This document shows, in pieces, positions 25,956-35,316 of a stretch of 64,000 nt of DNA. The stretch comes from Yoonia sp. BS5-3 (GTDB lineage: Bacteria > Pseudomonadota > Alphaproteobacteria > Rhodobacterales > Rhodobacteraceae). The notes below the pieces were generated by a model. That model did no database searches. It was not told where the DNA came from and saw only the letters and a program-made list of their open reading frames with translations. Each line of letters starts with the position of its first letter. Position 1 is the stretch's first letter. Made by a program: the position numbers and the translations under genes. The stretch lies in assembly GCF_038069655.2 (NCBI RefSeq), contig NZ_CP150951.2, positions 2,444,001 through 2,508,000 on the forward strand, written 5' to 3'.

Positions 25956-27289
25956 TGGGTTTGCTCAATGATCTATGGGCAGAACTGCTCACCGTACTTG
26001 GCGCGCTTTTCGGGGCTATCCCCTATCTGATTGCCTATGTCGCCGTCATCCTGCTGACCATGACGATCTGGAACACGATCAAACGGTTCCTGACGCCGAA
26101 AAAAGACTACGGATCGCTCAAAACCGTGACGTTTGGCGATGAAAGCGCGGTGACCTCAAATACGGTTGCCTCAATCGTATCGGTCGTGCTGATCTTTGTC
26201 TTTTGGGGGGCGTTTACCGGCTCAAAATTGCTGCCCGGCTTCCTGCATGCGCCCGGTCCATTCGAGGGGACAGGCACATTCACCTACACAATCACCACGC
26301 CTGCTGGCGACACAGATGATGCAACGGTGACGGTCGTTGTGCATCCCGCATCCGAAGAGGCCGACGTGCCAGCAGTGGCCCCAGGCGAAGGGATCGCCAA
26401 GGATGATGCGACAACGATTGCAAGCTATCGCAGCAAGCTCTTACGCGTCGATGACAACGATGAAATGGGCCGGGATCAGGAAACCTTTATCACCGCCGTT
26501 GACGGGCAACCGATTGCGCCGGGCAGCGCTGTCGACGTGTCTTTTGGTGCTATCAGGATGTCCGACAAGGGCACGCTGAACATCGTCCCAGATACCGGTA
26601 TCCAAATGGAAGAGATTTGGCTGCCCTCACCCGAAGCGGTGTGGAACCGGATGACCGAAATCGCGACGGTGGGGTTCCGTAACTTCACCCTGGCCGAGCA
26701 TCTGGGTTTTTCACTGTTCCGCGTGATCGTCGGTTTCATTTTGGGGGCCATTGTCGGTATCCCGCTGGGCTATGCGATGGGCTTGTCCAACTGGTTCCGC
26801 GGCTGGTTTGATCCCATCGTTGAATTTATGCGCCCGGTGCCGCCGCTGGCCTTGATCCCGCTTGTGATCATCTGGTTTGGTATTGGTGAGGTTGGCAAAA
26901 TCATCCTGCTGTTCCTTGCAGCGCTCTGGATCATGGCAATTGCGGCACGCTCTGGCGTGTCCGGGGTGCGGATCACCAAGATCCACGCGGCCTATTCGCT
27001 GGGTGCCTCGAAGTGGCAGATCATGCGCCATGTGATCATCCCGAACTCTTTGCCGGAAATCTTCACCGGGGCTCGGGTTGCGATGGGGGTCTGCTGGGGC
27101 ACGGTTGTCGCAGCCGAGCTTGTGGCTGCCCAAAAGGGTGGCGGCATGATGATCTCGGTCGCGGCTGATTTCCAACAGACTGATATCGTGATGATGGGGA
27201 TTATCCTGATCGGGATTATCGGTTTCACGATCGATGTGTTGATGCGGCAGGCCGAAAAGCTGCTGGTGCCATGGAAGGGCAAAGCCTAA
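25955..27289 (+). CDS. tauC: taurine ABC transporter permease with an Ig-like periplasmic insert
   Basis: 444 residues against about 270-280 for ordinary TauC/SsuC. The C-terminal part (about 245-440) is a normal permease with the EAA loop YSLGASKWQIMRHVIIP. Ahead of it lie an extra helix (about 14-38), a second helix (72-87), and then about 130 residues before the familiar LPSPEAVWNRM segment. That stretch includes FTYTITTPAGDTDDATVTVV and a GTLNIVPDTG end, patterns typical of bacterial Ig/cadherin-like adhesin repeats. It should lie in the periplasm near the binding protein docking face. Last gene of tauABC, before a strong terminator. Confidence 0.88.
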   Translation: MGLLNDLWAELLTVLGALFGAIPYLIAYVAVILLTMTIWNTIKRFLTPKKDYGSLKTVTFGDESAVTSNTVASIVSVVLIFVFWGAFTGSKLLPGFLHAPGPFEGTGTFTYTITTPAGDTDDATVTVVVHPASEEADVPAVAPGEGIAKDDATTIASYRSKLLRVDDNDEMGRDQETFITAVDGQPIAPGSAVDVSFGAIRMSDKGTLNIVPDTGIQMEEIWLPSPEAVWNRMTEIATVGFRNFTLAEHLGFSLFRVIVGFILGAIVGIPLGYAMGLSNWFRGWFDPIVEFMRPVPPLALIPLVIIWFGIGEVGKIILLFLAALWIMAIAARSGVSGVRITKIHAAYSLGASKWQIMRHVIIPNSLPEIFTGARVAMGVCWGTVVAAELVAAQKGGGMMISVAADFQQTDIVMMGIILIGIIGFTIDVLMRQAEKLLVPWKGKA

Positions 27290-27314
27290 AGCGGCCGTCA
27301 TAGCTGCGACGAAA

Positions 27315-27350
27315 GGCGAAGGGTTCGTGCCCTTCGCCTTTTTGTTTTTG
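27315..27350 (+). terminator. rho-independent terminator of tauABC
   Basis: Perfect 9-bp stem GGCGAAGGG (27315-27323) / CCCTTCGCC (27330-27338), loop TTCGTG, then TTTTTGTTTTTG. Ends the tauABC transcript before the copper locus. Confidence 0.92.
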
Positions 27351-27369
27351 TAATCGACAGTATTGCGGC

Positions 27370-27400
27370 TTGACCTTCCTGTCACTGGAACCCCTATGTT
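27370..27400 (+). promoter_or_regulatory. CueR-type copper-responsive promoter of copA
   Basis: -35 TTGACC (27370-27375) and -10 TATGTT (27395-27400) are exactly 19 bp apart. This is the overlong spacer that MerR-family activators correct by twisting DNA. Within the spacer the half-sites ACCTTCC and GGAACCC face each other, close to the known CueR dyad. The ATG follows 20 bp after the -10 box. Confidence 0.8.
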
Positions 27401-27419
27401 GCGTGACAAAGAGGTGGCC

Positions 27420-29648
27420 ATGACACAGATCAGCGAAATCAGATTCGACGTGCAAGGCATGCATTGCGGCTCTTGCGTGGGGCGGGTCGAGGCGGCCTTG
27501 CGTAAGGTGCCCGGTATTCAGACGGCAAGCGTCAATCTGGCCAGTGGGACGGCAGTCATTACCACGGCCAGCGGCGAACAGCCCGCACTTCAGGCGATGG
27601 CCGATGCGGGCTATCAGGCCGAGGTTGCGCGAACAGTTTCCGACGACACAGCGGCCCGGGATGCCGCGGCTGATCTGGCCTTCAACAGGTTCCGCAATGC
27701 AGGGCTGCTGACTTTACCGGTGTTTCTGCTTGAAATGGGCGGGCATCTCTTTCCGGCGCTACATCACCTGATCGCGCGCACCATCGGGACTGAGACCAGC
27801 TGGATCATCCAATGCGTTCTGACAACGCTGGTGCTGGCGTTTCCGGGGCGGGTCTTTTTTGCCAAAGGGATACCGGCCTTGATCCGCCGGGCACCGGATA
27901 TGAACGCGCTTGTCGCGCTGGGGGCCGGGGCGGCATATGCTTTTTCTGGTGTTGCGCTGTTTCTGCCTGGGCTTTTGCCCGACGGAACACGCGCGGTCTA
28001 TTTTGAAGCCGCAGCTGTTATCGTCACGCTGATCTTACTGGGTCGCTGGCTTGAGACGCGCGCCAAGGCCCGCACCGGGGTGGCGATCAAACGCCTTCTG
28101 GATTTGCGCCCGACCACAGCGCGGGTTTTACGAAACGGCGAAACGTTTGACCTGCCGATTGCCGAGGTTCTGGTGGATGACGTGATCCTGATCCGCCCAG
28201 GCGAAAGCATTGCGGCGGATGGTATTGTGATTGATGGGCATAGCCATGTGGATGAAAGCATGATCACCGGTGAGCCTATCGCAGTTGAAAAACAAGTGGG
28301 GGATCAGCTGGTCGGCGGGACCATTAATGGCAATGGCGCATTGAAAATGCAGGCCCAGGCGGTGGGGCAAAAGACCATGCTGGCTGCGATTATAACAATG
28401 GTGGCCGCGGCGCAGGATGCGCGCCTGCCAGTACAGGATTTGGTCAACCGGATCACCGCTTGGTTCGTGCCTGCCGTGCTGGCGATAGCGTTGATCACGG
28501 TTGCCGCTTGGCTGATTTTGGGTCCTGATCCCGTCGTCGCATATGCGCTTGTGGCGGGCGTGTCGGTTCTGATCATTGCCTGCCCCTGCGCGATGGGGCT
28601 GGCAACGCCGATGTCCATTATGGTTGGGATCGGGCGCGCAGCCGAGCTGGGGGTGCTTTTTCGTCAAGGCGATGCGCTGCAAGTGCTGCAAGGGGTTGAT
28701 GTTGTGGCCTTTGATAAAACGGGCACCCTGACCAAGGGCGCGCCTGTCTTGGTTGAAACGCTTGCCTTGGATGGAGACAGCACCGGTTTGCTGCGGCATG
28801 TCGCAGCGGTTGAGGCAAAGTCTGAACATCCCCTTGCGGCAGCGATTGTTGCGGCGGTTGATGGGCCATTGCCCGAGTCCCGCGATTTCGCCGCGATCCC
28901 CGGACGGGGGCTGCGCGGCATTGTCGAAGACGCGCCGGTGTTGATCGGCAATGCCGCACTGTTGCAAGAGGCCGGCATCGATCCCGCACCGCTGGTCGCC
29001 AAAGCTGCCTCCTTTGCTGCTATGGGGCAGACCACCGTCCTGGTGGCAATTGATGGGCGCCCGGCAGGGGTGCTGGCGATTGCCGATCAATTGCGACCCA
29101 GCGCAAAAACCACGGTGGAGGCTTTGCAAAACAAAGGGGTACAAGTGGTGATGGTCACCGGCGACAGTCAGGCGGCGGGCGATGCGATCGCGGCGCAGCT
29201 TGGGCTGACAAAGGTGATTGCGGATGTCCTGCCGTCTGAAAAGGTCGCGGCGATTCAGGCCTTGCAAGCGGACGGCGCCAGGGTCGCTTTTGTGGGGGAC
29301 GGGATCAATGATGCGCCAGTTCTGGCCGCAGCAGATGTCGGGATCGCGATGGGTACGGGGGCCGACGTGGCTGTTGAAACGGCGGATGTCGTGCTGATGT
29401 CCGGCGATCCAAAGGGGGTTTTGAACGCAATTGTGGTCAGCCGTGCCACATTGTCCAACATTCGCCAGAATCTGGGTTGGGCGTTTGGATATAATATCCT
29501 GCTCATTCCTGTGGCTGCTGGGATATTGTTTCCAATTTGGGGGCTTTTATTGTCACCTGCCCTGGCTGCAGGGGCTATGGCGTTATCCAGTGTCTTGGTC
29601 GTGCTTAATGCCCTTAGGCTTCGGCGGGTAGATGGTGGTATCGGATGA
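27420..29648 (+). CDS. copA: copper-exporting P1B-type ATPase
   Basis: 742 residues. One N-terminal heavy-metal domain with GMHCGSC (13-19), the actuator TGEPIAVEK, the transmembrane metal motif [10 protein letters not shown], phosphorylation site [15 protein letters not shown] and [10 protein letters not shown], and a C-terminal helix pair with AFGYN and [14 protein letters not shown]. The CPC plus the YN and SS residues mark the Cu(I) subgroup. ATG 27420 (AGAGG upstream) was preferred to ATG 27396, which lies inside the -10 element. The stop overlaps the cueR start by ATGA. Exports Cu(I) from cytoplasm to periplasm. Confidence 0.93.
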   Translation: MTQISEIRFDVQGMHCGSCVGRVEAALRKVPGIQTASVNLASGTAVITTASGEQPALQAMADAGYQAEVARTVSDDTAARDAAADLAFNRFRNAGLLTLPVFLLEMGGHLFPALHHLIARTIGTETSWIIQCVLTTLVLAFPGRVFFAKGIPALIRRAPDMNALVALGAGAAYAFSGVALFLPGLLPDGTRAVYFEAAAVIVTLILLGRWLETRAKARTGVAIKRLLDLRPTTARVLRNGETFDLPIAEVLVDDVILIRPGESIAADGIVIDGHSHVDESMITGEPIAVEKQVGDQLVGGTINGNGALKMQAQAVGQKTMLAAIITMVAAAQDARLPVQDLVNRITAWFVPAVLAIALITVAAWLILGPDPVVAYALVAGVSVLIIACPCAMGLATPMSIMVGIGRAAELGVLFRQGDALQVLQGVDVVAFDKTGTLTKGAPVLVETLALDGDSTGLLRHVAAVEAKSEHPLAAAIVAAVDGPLPESRDFAAIPGRGLRGIVEDAPVLIGNAALLQEAGIDPAPLVAKAASFAAMGQTTVLVAIDGRPAGVLAIADQLRPSAKTTVEALQNKGVQVVMVTGDSQAAGDAIAAQLGLTKVIADVLPSEKVAAIQALQADGARVAFVGDGINDAPVLAAADVGIAMGTGADVAVETADVVLMSGDPKGVLNAIVVSRATLSNIRQNLGWAFGYNILLIPVAAGILFPIWGLLLSPALAAGAMALSSVLVVLNALRLRRVDGGIG

Positions 29649-30043
29649 ACATCGGTCAGATCGCAACACATACAGGTTTGCCGGCAAAAACAATACGTTA
29701 TTATGAAGAAATCGGGCTGGTTACGCCGAAACGCGGTGAAAATGGCTATCGTATTTTCGCCGAAAACGACGCGCATAAGCTCATATTTCTGGGCCGTGCA
29801 CGCGCCCTTGGCTTTTCAATAGACGATTGCCGTAACCTATTGAAACTATGGGAAGATAAAGATCGGGCGAGCGCGGATGTCCGCCATATTGCCACCCGTC
29901 ATCTTGATGAAATTGATAATAAAATCAAAGACCTGCGCGCAATGCGTGACAGTTTGGCTGATTTGGTGCGCAATTGCGCCGGAGATGCCCGCCCCGACTG
30001 CCCCATTTTGACCGGATTGCAGGGGGTCACGAAATCGTCCTGA
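29645..30043 (+). CDS. cueR: MerR-family copper-responsive regulator
   Basis: 132 residues, CueR/HmrR type. HTH at the N-terminus ([20 protein letters not shown]), long dimerisation helix, then the Cu(I)-binding loop [12 protein letters not shown] with two cysteines 8 residues apart, the CueR pattern. It is translationally coupled to copA (ATGA) and its presumed operator is the copA promoter, so the pair is autoregulated. Confidence 0.9.
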   Translation: MNIGQIATHTGLPAKTIRYYEEIGLVTPKRGENGYRIFAENDAHKLIFLGRARALGFSIDDCRNLLKLWEDKDRASADVRHIATRHLDEIDNKIKDLRAMRDSLADLVRNCAGDARPDCPILTGLQGVTKSS

Positions 30044-30105
30044 TCCTGCCCGAGATTTGTAAATATTTGCTGTGATCAAAGTCTTGTCTAAGAGTGAGGT
30101 ATGAC

Positions 30106-30783
30106 ATGGCGGCTTTGAAAACCCTTTGTATCGGTTTGATTGTTGTAATGGTTGTCGCGGGGGGGGTGCTGCCGGAAACAGCCGATAAGGCGCGTATTAT
30201 CGATGGTATCGGTAAAGGTATTTTTGTCAGTTTCGGGCTTGTTGTGCTGGGCTACCTTGCTGGGATGACCGGGCTTTTGAAAAGCCGTGAAACGCAGGAA
30301 GAGGGCACAGCAGAGCAACCGGTTATGGCCGATGCGTCAGCCTCACAGTCAAAAGTTGAGATTACAGATCGCTCTGTTCTTGTTGATGGTACAAATGTCA
30401 TGAATTGGGGCGGATCGCCTTCGTTGCAGGTCCTGACAAAGGTTGTCAGAGAACTGCAAATCCGCGGTCTTGATCCGGTGGTCTACTTCAATGACAATGT
30501 CGGCAAAGAGCTGACGGGCAAGCGCATGAAACCGGCCGCTCTGGCGACTGAATTGGGTCTGGGCAAGGACCGCGTGATTTTTGCGCCAAAGCAGGTGCCC
30601 GCCGATGAGATCATGCTGGAACACGCTGTGAATGATGGGCTGCGGGTTGTGACCAATGACCAATATGCCAATTGGACCGAGAAATTCCCGAAAGTCAGCG
30701 AAGCGGGTTTCCTGATCAAAGGGTTCTGGAAAGGTGGCGCAGTTATTCTGTTGGGGTTGGGCCGCAGCTCGGCCATGTCATAG
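30106..30783 (+). CDS. membrane-anchored NYN/PIN-like ribonuclease-domain protein
   Basis: 225 residues. Two N-terminal helices (about 5-22 and 38-56), a polar linker to about residue 85, then a cytoplasmic domain resembling the Zc3h12a-like NYN ribonucleases: VLVDGTNVMNW with Asp94, DPVVYFND, a central Asp167 in VPADEIMLEHA, and VVTNDQYANW with Asp185. These acidic residues match the metal site of PIN/NYN nucleases. ATG 30106 has GAGG upstream; a GTG at 30094 is less likely. Transcribed with, but not overlapping, cueR. RNA cleavage is inferred from the fold; targets unknown. Confidence 0.75.
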   Translation: MAALKTLCIGLIVVMVVAGGVLPETADKARIIDGIGKGIFVSFGLVVLGYLAGMTGLLKSRETQEEGTAEQPVMADASASQSKVEITDRSVLVDGTNVMNWGGSPSLQVLTKVVRELQIRGLDPVVYFNDNVGKELTGKRMKPAALATELGLGKDRVIFAPKQVPADEIMLEHAVNDGLRVVTNDQYANWTEKFPKVSEAGFLIKGFWKGGAVILLGLGRSSAMS

Positions 30784-30812
30784 GTTAATGCGGCGCTGTC
30801 CCATATGGCAGC

Positions 30813-30842
30813 CGTACAGATTCTGTACATATACTGTACATA
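30813..30842. promoter_or_regulatory. three-fold (T/C)GTACA array upstream of pcm
   Basis: CGTACA (30813), TGTACA (30824) and TGTACA (30835) start exactly 11 bp apart, on one face of the helix. The outer two form a 7-bp inverted repeat GTACAGA-t-TCTGTAC (30814-30828), and CTGTACATA is repeated directly (30823 and 30834). The array lies about 160 bp before the pcm start, in the 216-bp gap after the NYN gene. Likely a cooperative protein-binding site; the regulator is unknown. Confidence 0.5.
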
Positions 30843-30999
30843 CAAAATAACACGGATCCGCATTTCTGATAGGCCCGTGCGTTGCGCGGCCCACACGCCT
30901 CAAACATAGGCGAACGGCAAAATGATGCGATCAATTGTTGCTGCGATGCCGCTTCTATGGCATGACTGCAGCAAACAACTGAACGAAAGAGTTTAGATC

Positions 31000-31653
31000 G
31001 TGTCTGACTTTGCTTCGCGCCGTACAATGATGGTTGATACGCAGATCCGTCCATCGGATGTGACGAAATTCCCGATCATCGACGCGATGTTGCATGTGCC
31101 CCGCGAGAACTTTGTGCCTGACTATCTGCGCGAGGCCGCCTATATCGGTGAGAACCTTGATCTGGGTGATGGGCGCGTCATGCTTGAGCCCCGGACATTG
31201 GCAAAGATGCTGGATGCGCTTGAGATTGAACCGGCGCAGGTGGCTTTGGATATTGGTTGCGGGCTGGGCTATTCCACAGCTGTTTTGGCGCATCTATGTG
31301 ATTTTGTCGTTGGTGTTGAAGATGACGAAGCGCGCGCAGAAGAGGCGCAGGCGCTGTTGTCGGGGCAGGGCGTCGATAACGCCGCAGTGATGCATGCGCC
31401 GCTAATCGAAGGGTCTGCTAAGTCAGGCCCCTATGACATCATCATGCTGCAAGGCGCGGTCGAGGATGTTCCCGCCGCATTGCTAGAGCAGCTCCGCGAA
31501 GGTGGCCGGATCGCATGTGTTTTTGCCGAAGGCGCGCTGGGCGTTGTCAAGATCGGCCATAAGATCGATGGTGTTGTAAATTGGCGTTTTGGTTTTAATG
31601 CGGGCGCGCCATTGCTGCCCGGTTTCAAAAAACAGCCCGTCTTTGCATTGTAA
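31000..31653 (+). CDS. protein-L-isoaspartate O-methyltransferase family protein
   Basis: 217 residues, SAM-dependent methyltransferase of the PCMT family. Motif I reads ALDIGCGLGYSTAVL (about 80-94), preceded by YIGENLDLGDGRVMLEP in place of the classical isoaspartate-binding GxTISQP. The active-site Thr/Ser-Gln are thus not conserved, and true isoaspartate repair is doubtful. GTG 31000 is the start; family members begin at this MSDFASRR segment. It lies just upstream of tolC, an arrangement seen in other Rhodobacteraceae. Confidence 0.85.
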   Translation: MSDFASRRTMMVDTQIRPSDVTKFPIIDAMLHVPRENFVPDYLREAAYIGENLDLGDGRVMLEPRTLAKMLDALEIEPAQVALDIGCGLGYSTAVLAHLCDFVVGVEDDEARAEEAQALLSGQGVDNAAVMHAPLIEGSAKSGPYDIIMLQGAVEDVPAALLEQLREGGRIACVFAEGALGVVKIGHKIDGVVNWRFGFNAGAPLLPGFKKQPVFAL

Positions 31654-31715
31654 GTGATCCTGGTGGGATACATCTACGTTCAAAGAAAGAGGCAAAATCG
31701 CGTGAGGGCGGGACG

Positions 31716-33080
31716 ATGAAACGGCAGGCAATTTTCGTATTGGCATTTGTGACAGCCTTTGTTGGCAACACTGCCGCGCGCGCGGACAGCTTGGCCAGCG
31801 CATTGACATCCGCCTATAACAATCCAGGCCTTCTGGAACAAAACCGCGCATTGCTGCGCGCCGCTGATGAAGACGTTGCGCAATCGGTTGCGGCGACACG
31901 GCCTGTTATTGCTTGGTCCGCGAGCGCGGATCGATCAGGGACGAATGCCACTGGTGAATGGGTGCGGACAAATTCGGCCACGCTGAGCATCTCTGGTTCG
32001 CTGACGCTTTATGATGGCGGTGTGAACCGCTTGGCGATTGATGCGCAGAAGGAAGTTGTGCTGAGCACACGTCAAACGCTGCGCGGGATTGAGCAAACTG
32101 TCCTGTTAAACGCGGTACAGGCTTATATGGCCGTGGTGCGCGAGCGTGAATTTGTTCGCCTGCGCGAAAGCAATGTGCGGGTTATTACGCAGGAATTCCG
32201 TGCGGCTCAGGACCGTTTCGAGGTCGGTGAAGTCACACGGACGGATGTGGCTTTGGCCGAGGCACGGCTTGCCGCGGCACGCAGCTTACTTGCCGCGGCG
32301 CAGGGCAGTCTTGCGCAATCGGTTGAGTCTTATCGTCTGGCTATCGGCCGTGCCCCTGGTGCAGTGACAGCCGTAAGTCCGGCGCCAGTGTCTCAGTCCG
32401 TCGCTGAGGCCAAAGCCTTTGCGGTGCGCAACAACCCATCCGTGCTTGAGGGGCAACACTCGGTTGCAGCAGCAGAGCTGAGCATCCGTCGCGCTGAAGC
32501 CACGCTGAAACCGACAGTGACTTTGGATGGTTTTCTGGCAACCGATGAGGACTCGGACGAGTCCGCTCAGATTGGGCTGAGTGTTGGAAGCACGATTTAT
32601 GCCGGTGGTCAAATCTCTAGTCAAATTCGGCAGTTGCGCGCGAACCGTGATGCGTCCCGCGCAGGTTTGCATCTTACACAGCTGAGCATTGAGCAAGAGG
32701 TTGGCAATGCCTATGCGTCGCTGCAGGTTGCACGTGCATCGCGTCAGGCATCTGATCAACAGATCAGTGCTGCGCGCGTGGCGTTTGAAGGTGTTCGTGA
32801 GGAGGCGACACTGGGGTCGCGGACAACCTTGGATGTGTTGAACGCCGAGCAGGAGTTGCTTGACGCTGAGGCGAACCGAATTTCGGCCCAAGCCGATGAA
32901 GTCATCGCCTCTTACGCTTTGCTGTCTGCAATGGGCCTATTGACGGCTGAGCACTTGCGTTTACCTGTGCAGCAATACGATCCAACCGAATATTATAATC
33001 TTGCGAAGAATGCACCAACCTATGATTCAGAACAGGGCGAGGCGCTGGATCGCGTGCTTGAGGCACTTGGTCGCGAGTGA
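31716..33080 (+). CDS. tolC: TolC-family outer membrane channel protein
   Basis: 454 residues. Sec signal peptide (about 1-23, ending ARA-DS), then two homologous halves of beta-strand plus long alpha-helix typical of OEP proteins: ALTSAYNNPGLLEQNRALLR at the start, GSLTLYDGG and VGSTIYAGGQISSQI before each second helix. It forms the trimeric outer-membrane exit duct of type I secretion and RND efflux systems. No inner-membrane partner is adjacent, so it probably serves several. ATG 31716 follows GAGGGCGGG. Confidence 0.92.
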   Translation: MKRQAIFVLAFVTAFVGNTAARADSLASALTSAYNNPGLLEQNRALLRAADEDVAQSVAATRPVIAWSASADRSGTNATGEWVRTNSATLSISGSLTLYDGGVNRLAIDAQKEVVLSTRQTLRGIEQTVLLNAVQAYMAVVREREFVRLRESNVRVITQEFRAAQDRFEVGEVTRTDVALAEARLAAARSLLAAAQGSLAQSVESYRLAIGRAPGAVTAVSPAPVSQSVAEAKAFAVRNNPSVLEGQHSVAAAELSIRRAEATLKPTVTLDGFLATDEDSDESAQIGLSVGSTIYAGGQISSQIRQLRANRDASRAGLHLTQLSIEQEVGNAYASLQVARASRQASDQQISAARVAFEGVREEATLGSRTTLDVLNAEQELLDAEANRISAQADEVIASYALLSAMGLLTAEHLRLPVQQYDPTEYYNLAKNAPTYDSEQGEALDRVLEALGRE

Positions 33081-33149
33081 CTTGGGTTGATTTTTGCGGC
33101 GTGAATGGGTTAATATCCGCTTAGTGGGTGCCCAGAGGGTTGACGTAAG

Positions 33150-33809
33150 ATGACAAATTCAGCACAGCCGGGTGATATTGACGCATTGGTTTCGTCCGTG
33201 CGCGATCTGGTTGCGCATGAAAAGCCTGTCGGCCGCCGTCGCCGCCGCACTCGGTCAGAGCTCTTGATCCTGACCCAGGCCTGCCGCGTGGATGACGAGG
33301 ATGCACCTGCAGAATATATCTCAGTAGAAGAAGGCGATTCAACGCCATCTGAGGAGCCAGAGCTTGCCTCAAACGTGCTGCGTTTGAATGCTGCGGTGCA
33401 GCCAGAGCGCAAGACGCTTGAGGCAAAAATCGCCGAGCTTGAGGCCGCTGTGACGGCCCAGCCGGAAGATTGGGAGCCCGATGAGGGCGAGGCCTTTGCA
33501 TCTGATGCGTGGGCTGCAAGTGCTTTCCAGACGCCAGCGGTTGATTCGCCAACACCGGCGCATGAGCCGACACAATCGCGCGCCGAGATGGTCGCCCAAT
33601 TGGCCCGCGAGGTCGAAGAGGCGATTGGCATTGGTCAGCCCAAGCCTGCGCCGTCCCCTGAAATGGACATGCAAGCCATGCGCGCGATGGTCGTGCAGAT
33701 CATTCGCGAAGAACTGGCGGGTGAGCTGGGCGAAAAGATCACGCGCAATGTGCGCAAATTGGTCCGCCGCGAGATCAATCGCGTTTTGGCTAGCCACGAT
33801 CTGGACTAG
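33150..33809 (+). CDS. PopZ-like DUF2497 protein
   Basis: 219 residues. A short N-terminal helix, an acidic Pro/Glu-rich middle (about 50-165) and a conserved C-terminal helix set (about 172-215, MVVQIIREELAGELGEKITR, then LVRREINRVL). This layout matches the polar organising protein PopZ of Caulobacter: oligomerising C-terminus and disordered acidic linker. In many alphaproteobacteria the gene sits next to valS; here valS is about 14 kb further on. A polar scaffold role is inferred from the C-terminal match only. Confidence 0.72.
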   Translation: MTNSAQPGDIDALVSSVRDLVAHEKPVGRRRRRTRSELLILTQACRVDDEDAPAEYISVEEGDSTPSEEPELASNVLRLNAAVQPERKTLEAKIAELEAAVTAQPEDWEPDEGEAFASDAWAASAFQTPAVDSPTPAHEPTQSRAEMVAQLAREVEEAIGIGQPKPAPSPEMDMQAMRAMVVQIIREELAGELGEKITRNVRKLVRREINRVLASHDLD

Positions 33810-33812
33810 CCG

Positions 33813-35264
33813 TTAAATTTCTTCTGCCAGGTTGAGAAGCTGATCCAAATCCATATGGGTTTCTAGATGCCGCGCGAGCGCATCCAGCGTCGCTTCAACG
33901 CTTGATCCGTAGTCGTAGTCAGCCACCGGTTTATCCAGATCGCGCAGATAGGCGCTGCGGAAGGCATCAGCGCTGAACAGCCCGTGCAGGTAGCAGCCCT
34001 TGATTTGCCCATTTGCGGATGACGCCCCTTCGGCCCTGCCGTCAATGGATAGCCATGCGCGGCTGCAATCGGGCCCGGTTGTCTCGCCGATATGAATTTC
34101 GTATCCGCTGACATCTGTGCCGCTGGCCAGATGGATCGCTTGGGTCCGCGCCAGCCGCTTTTGGGGTTTCATCACCGTTTGAATGTCGAGCAAACCCAGC
34201 CCCGCAACAGTTTGCGGCGCCCCTTCGATCCCGTCCGGGTCACTGATCTGCTGGCCCAGCATCTGATAGCCGCCGCAAATGCCCAGCACCTGTCCGCCGC
34301 GTCGCATATGCGCCTGCAGGTCGATATCCCAACCTTGCGCCCGGAAATGTGCCAGATCGCTGATCGTGGATTTTGAACCGGGGATGATTACCAGATCCGC
34401 ATCGCCGGGCAGGGCGCGTCCGGCTTCGATAATCGCAACACTCACCCCGGGCGTTGCGGAAAGCGGGTCTAGGTCATCGAAATTGGCGATCCGGTTCAGG
34501 CGCGGGACTGCAATTTTGATGTCGCCGCCGGTTTTGCTGGCGATATCCATCACATCCTCGGCGGGCAGTTTCCATGCATCGCCGAACCACGGGATGATCC
34601 CCAGCGGGGCCCATTCTGTCGCCGCGGCGATCATCGTCATGCCTTCCGCAAAGAGCGTCGTATCACCCCGGAACTTATTGACCGCAAAGCCCTTGATCCG
34701 CGCCCGGTCATTGCCGGGCAGGACCGCATGGGTGCCAACCAGCTGCGCAATGACGCCGCCCCGGTCAATATCGCCGATCAGCGCCACGGGGATATTCGCA
34801 GCCTCGGCAAAGCCCATATTGGCGATGTCACCGACGCGCAGGTTGACCTCGGCCGGGCTGCCCGCACCTTCGATGAGGATAAGATCGCGTGACTTGCCGA
34901 GCCTGTAAAAGCTTTCCAGGACGCGCGGCAGAAGCGTTGCTTTTTGTTTGCCGTAATCGCGCGCTTTGAGGGTGGCAAAGCGTTCGCCCTGGACAATGAC
35001 CTGTGCGCCGATATCGGTTTCGGGTTTCAAAAGCACCGGGTTCATATCGATCATCGGTTCTAACCCGCAGGCCAGCGCCTGTAACGCCTGGGCGCGCCCA
35101 ATCTCGCCCCCATCGGCGGTCACGGCTGCATTGTTGGACATGTTTTGCGGCTTGAACGGCGCAACAGACAATCCGCGCTGCACGCAGGCTCGCGCAATCC
35201 CTGCCACAAGCATGGATTTGCCCACATTCGAGCCCGCCCCCTGGATCATGATTGCCTTGGTCAT
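33813..35264 (-). CDS. cobQ: cobyric acid synthase
   Basis: 483 residues. ATP-dependent amidation of adenosylcobyrinic acid a,c-diamide at four side chains, using glutamine. The N-terminal synthetase domain has the P-loop-like [16 protein letters not shown] (about 7-22). The C-terminal class I glutaminase-like domain holds the Cys in [14 protein letters not shown] 35264 has AAGGGACG upstream; a frame to 35324 has an implausible extension overlapping the divergent gene. It converges with the PopZ-like gene with only 3 bp between stops. No other cob gene is nearby. Confidence 0.94.
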   Translation of the reverse strand: MTKAIMIQGAGSNVGKSMLVAGIARACVQRGLSVAPFKPQNMSNNAAVTADGGEIGRAQALQALACGLEPMIDMNPVLLKPETDIGAQVIVQGERFATLKARDYGKQKATLLPRVLESFYRLGKSRDLILIEGAGSPAEVNLRVGDIANMGFAEAANIPVALIGDIDRGGVIAQLVGTHAVLPGNDRARIKGFAVNKFRGDTTLFAEGMTMIAAATEWAPLGIIPWFGDAWKLPAEDVMDIASKTGGDIKIAVPRLNRIANFDDLDPLSATPGVSVAIIEAGRALPGDADLVIIPGSKSTISDLAHFRAQGWDIDLQAHMRRGGQVLGICGGYQMLGQQISDPDGIEGAPQTVAGLGLLDIQTVMKPQKRLARTQAIHLASGTDVSGYEIHIGETTGPDCSRAWLSIDGRAEGASSANGQIKGCYLHGLFSADAFRSAYLRDLDKPVADYDYGSSVEATLDALARHLETHMDLDQLLNLAEEI

Positions 35265-35316
35265 CGCGTCCCTTTCAGATAGTTTCATAGGCGCGCATGA
35301 GGCGTGAGGGAAGAGC

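Noticed and set aside
30813..30842. PpsR/CrtJ operator (TGT-N12-ACA)
   Set aside because: The actual spacing gives TGT-N11-ACA, and no photosynthesis genes are present.
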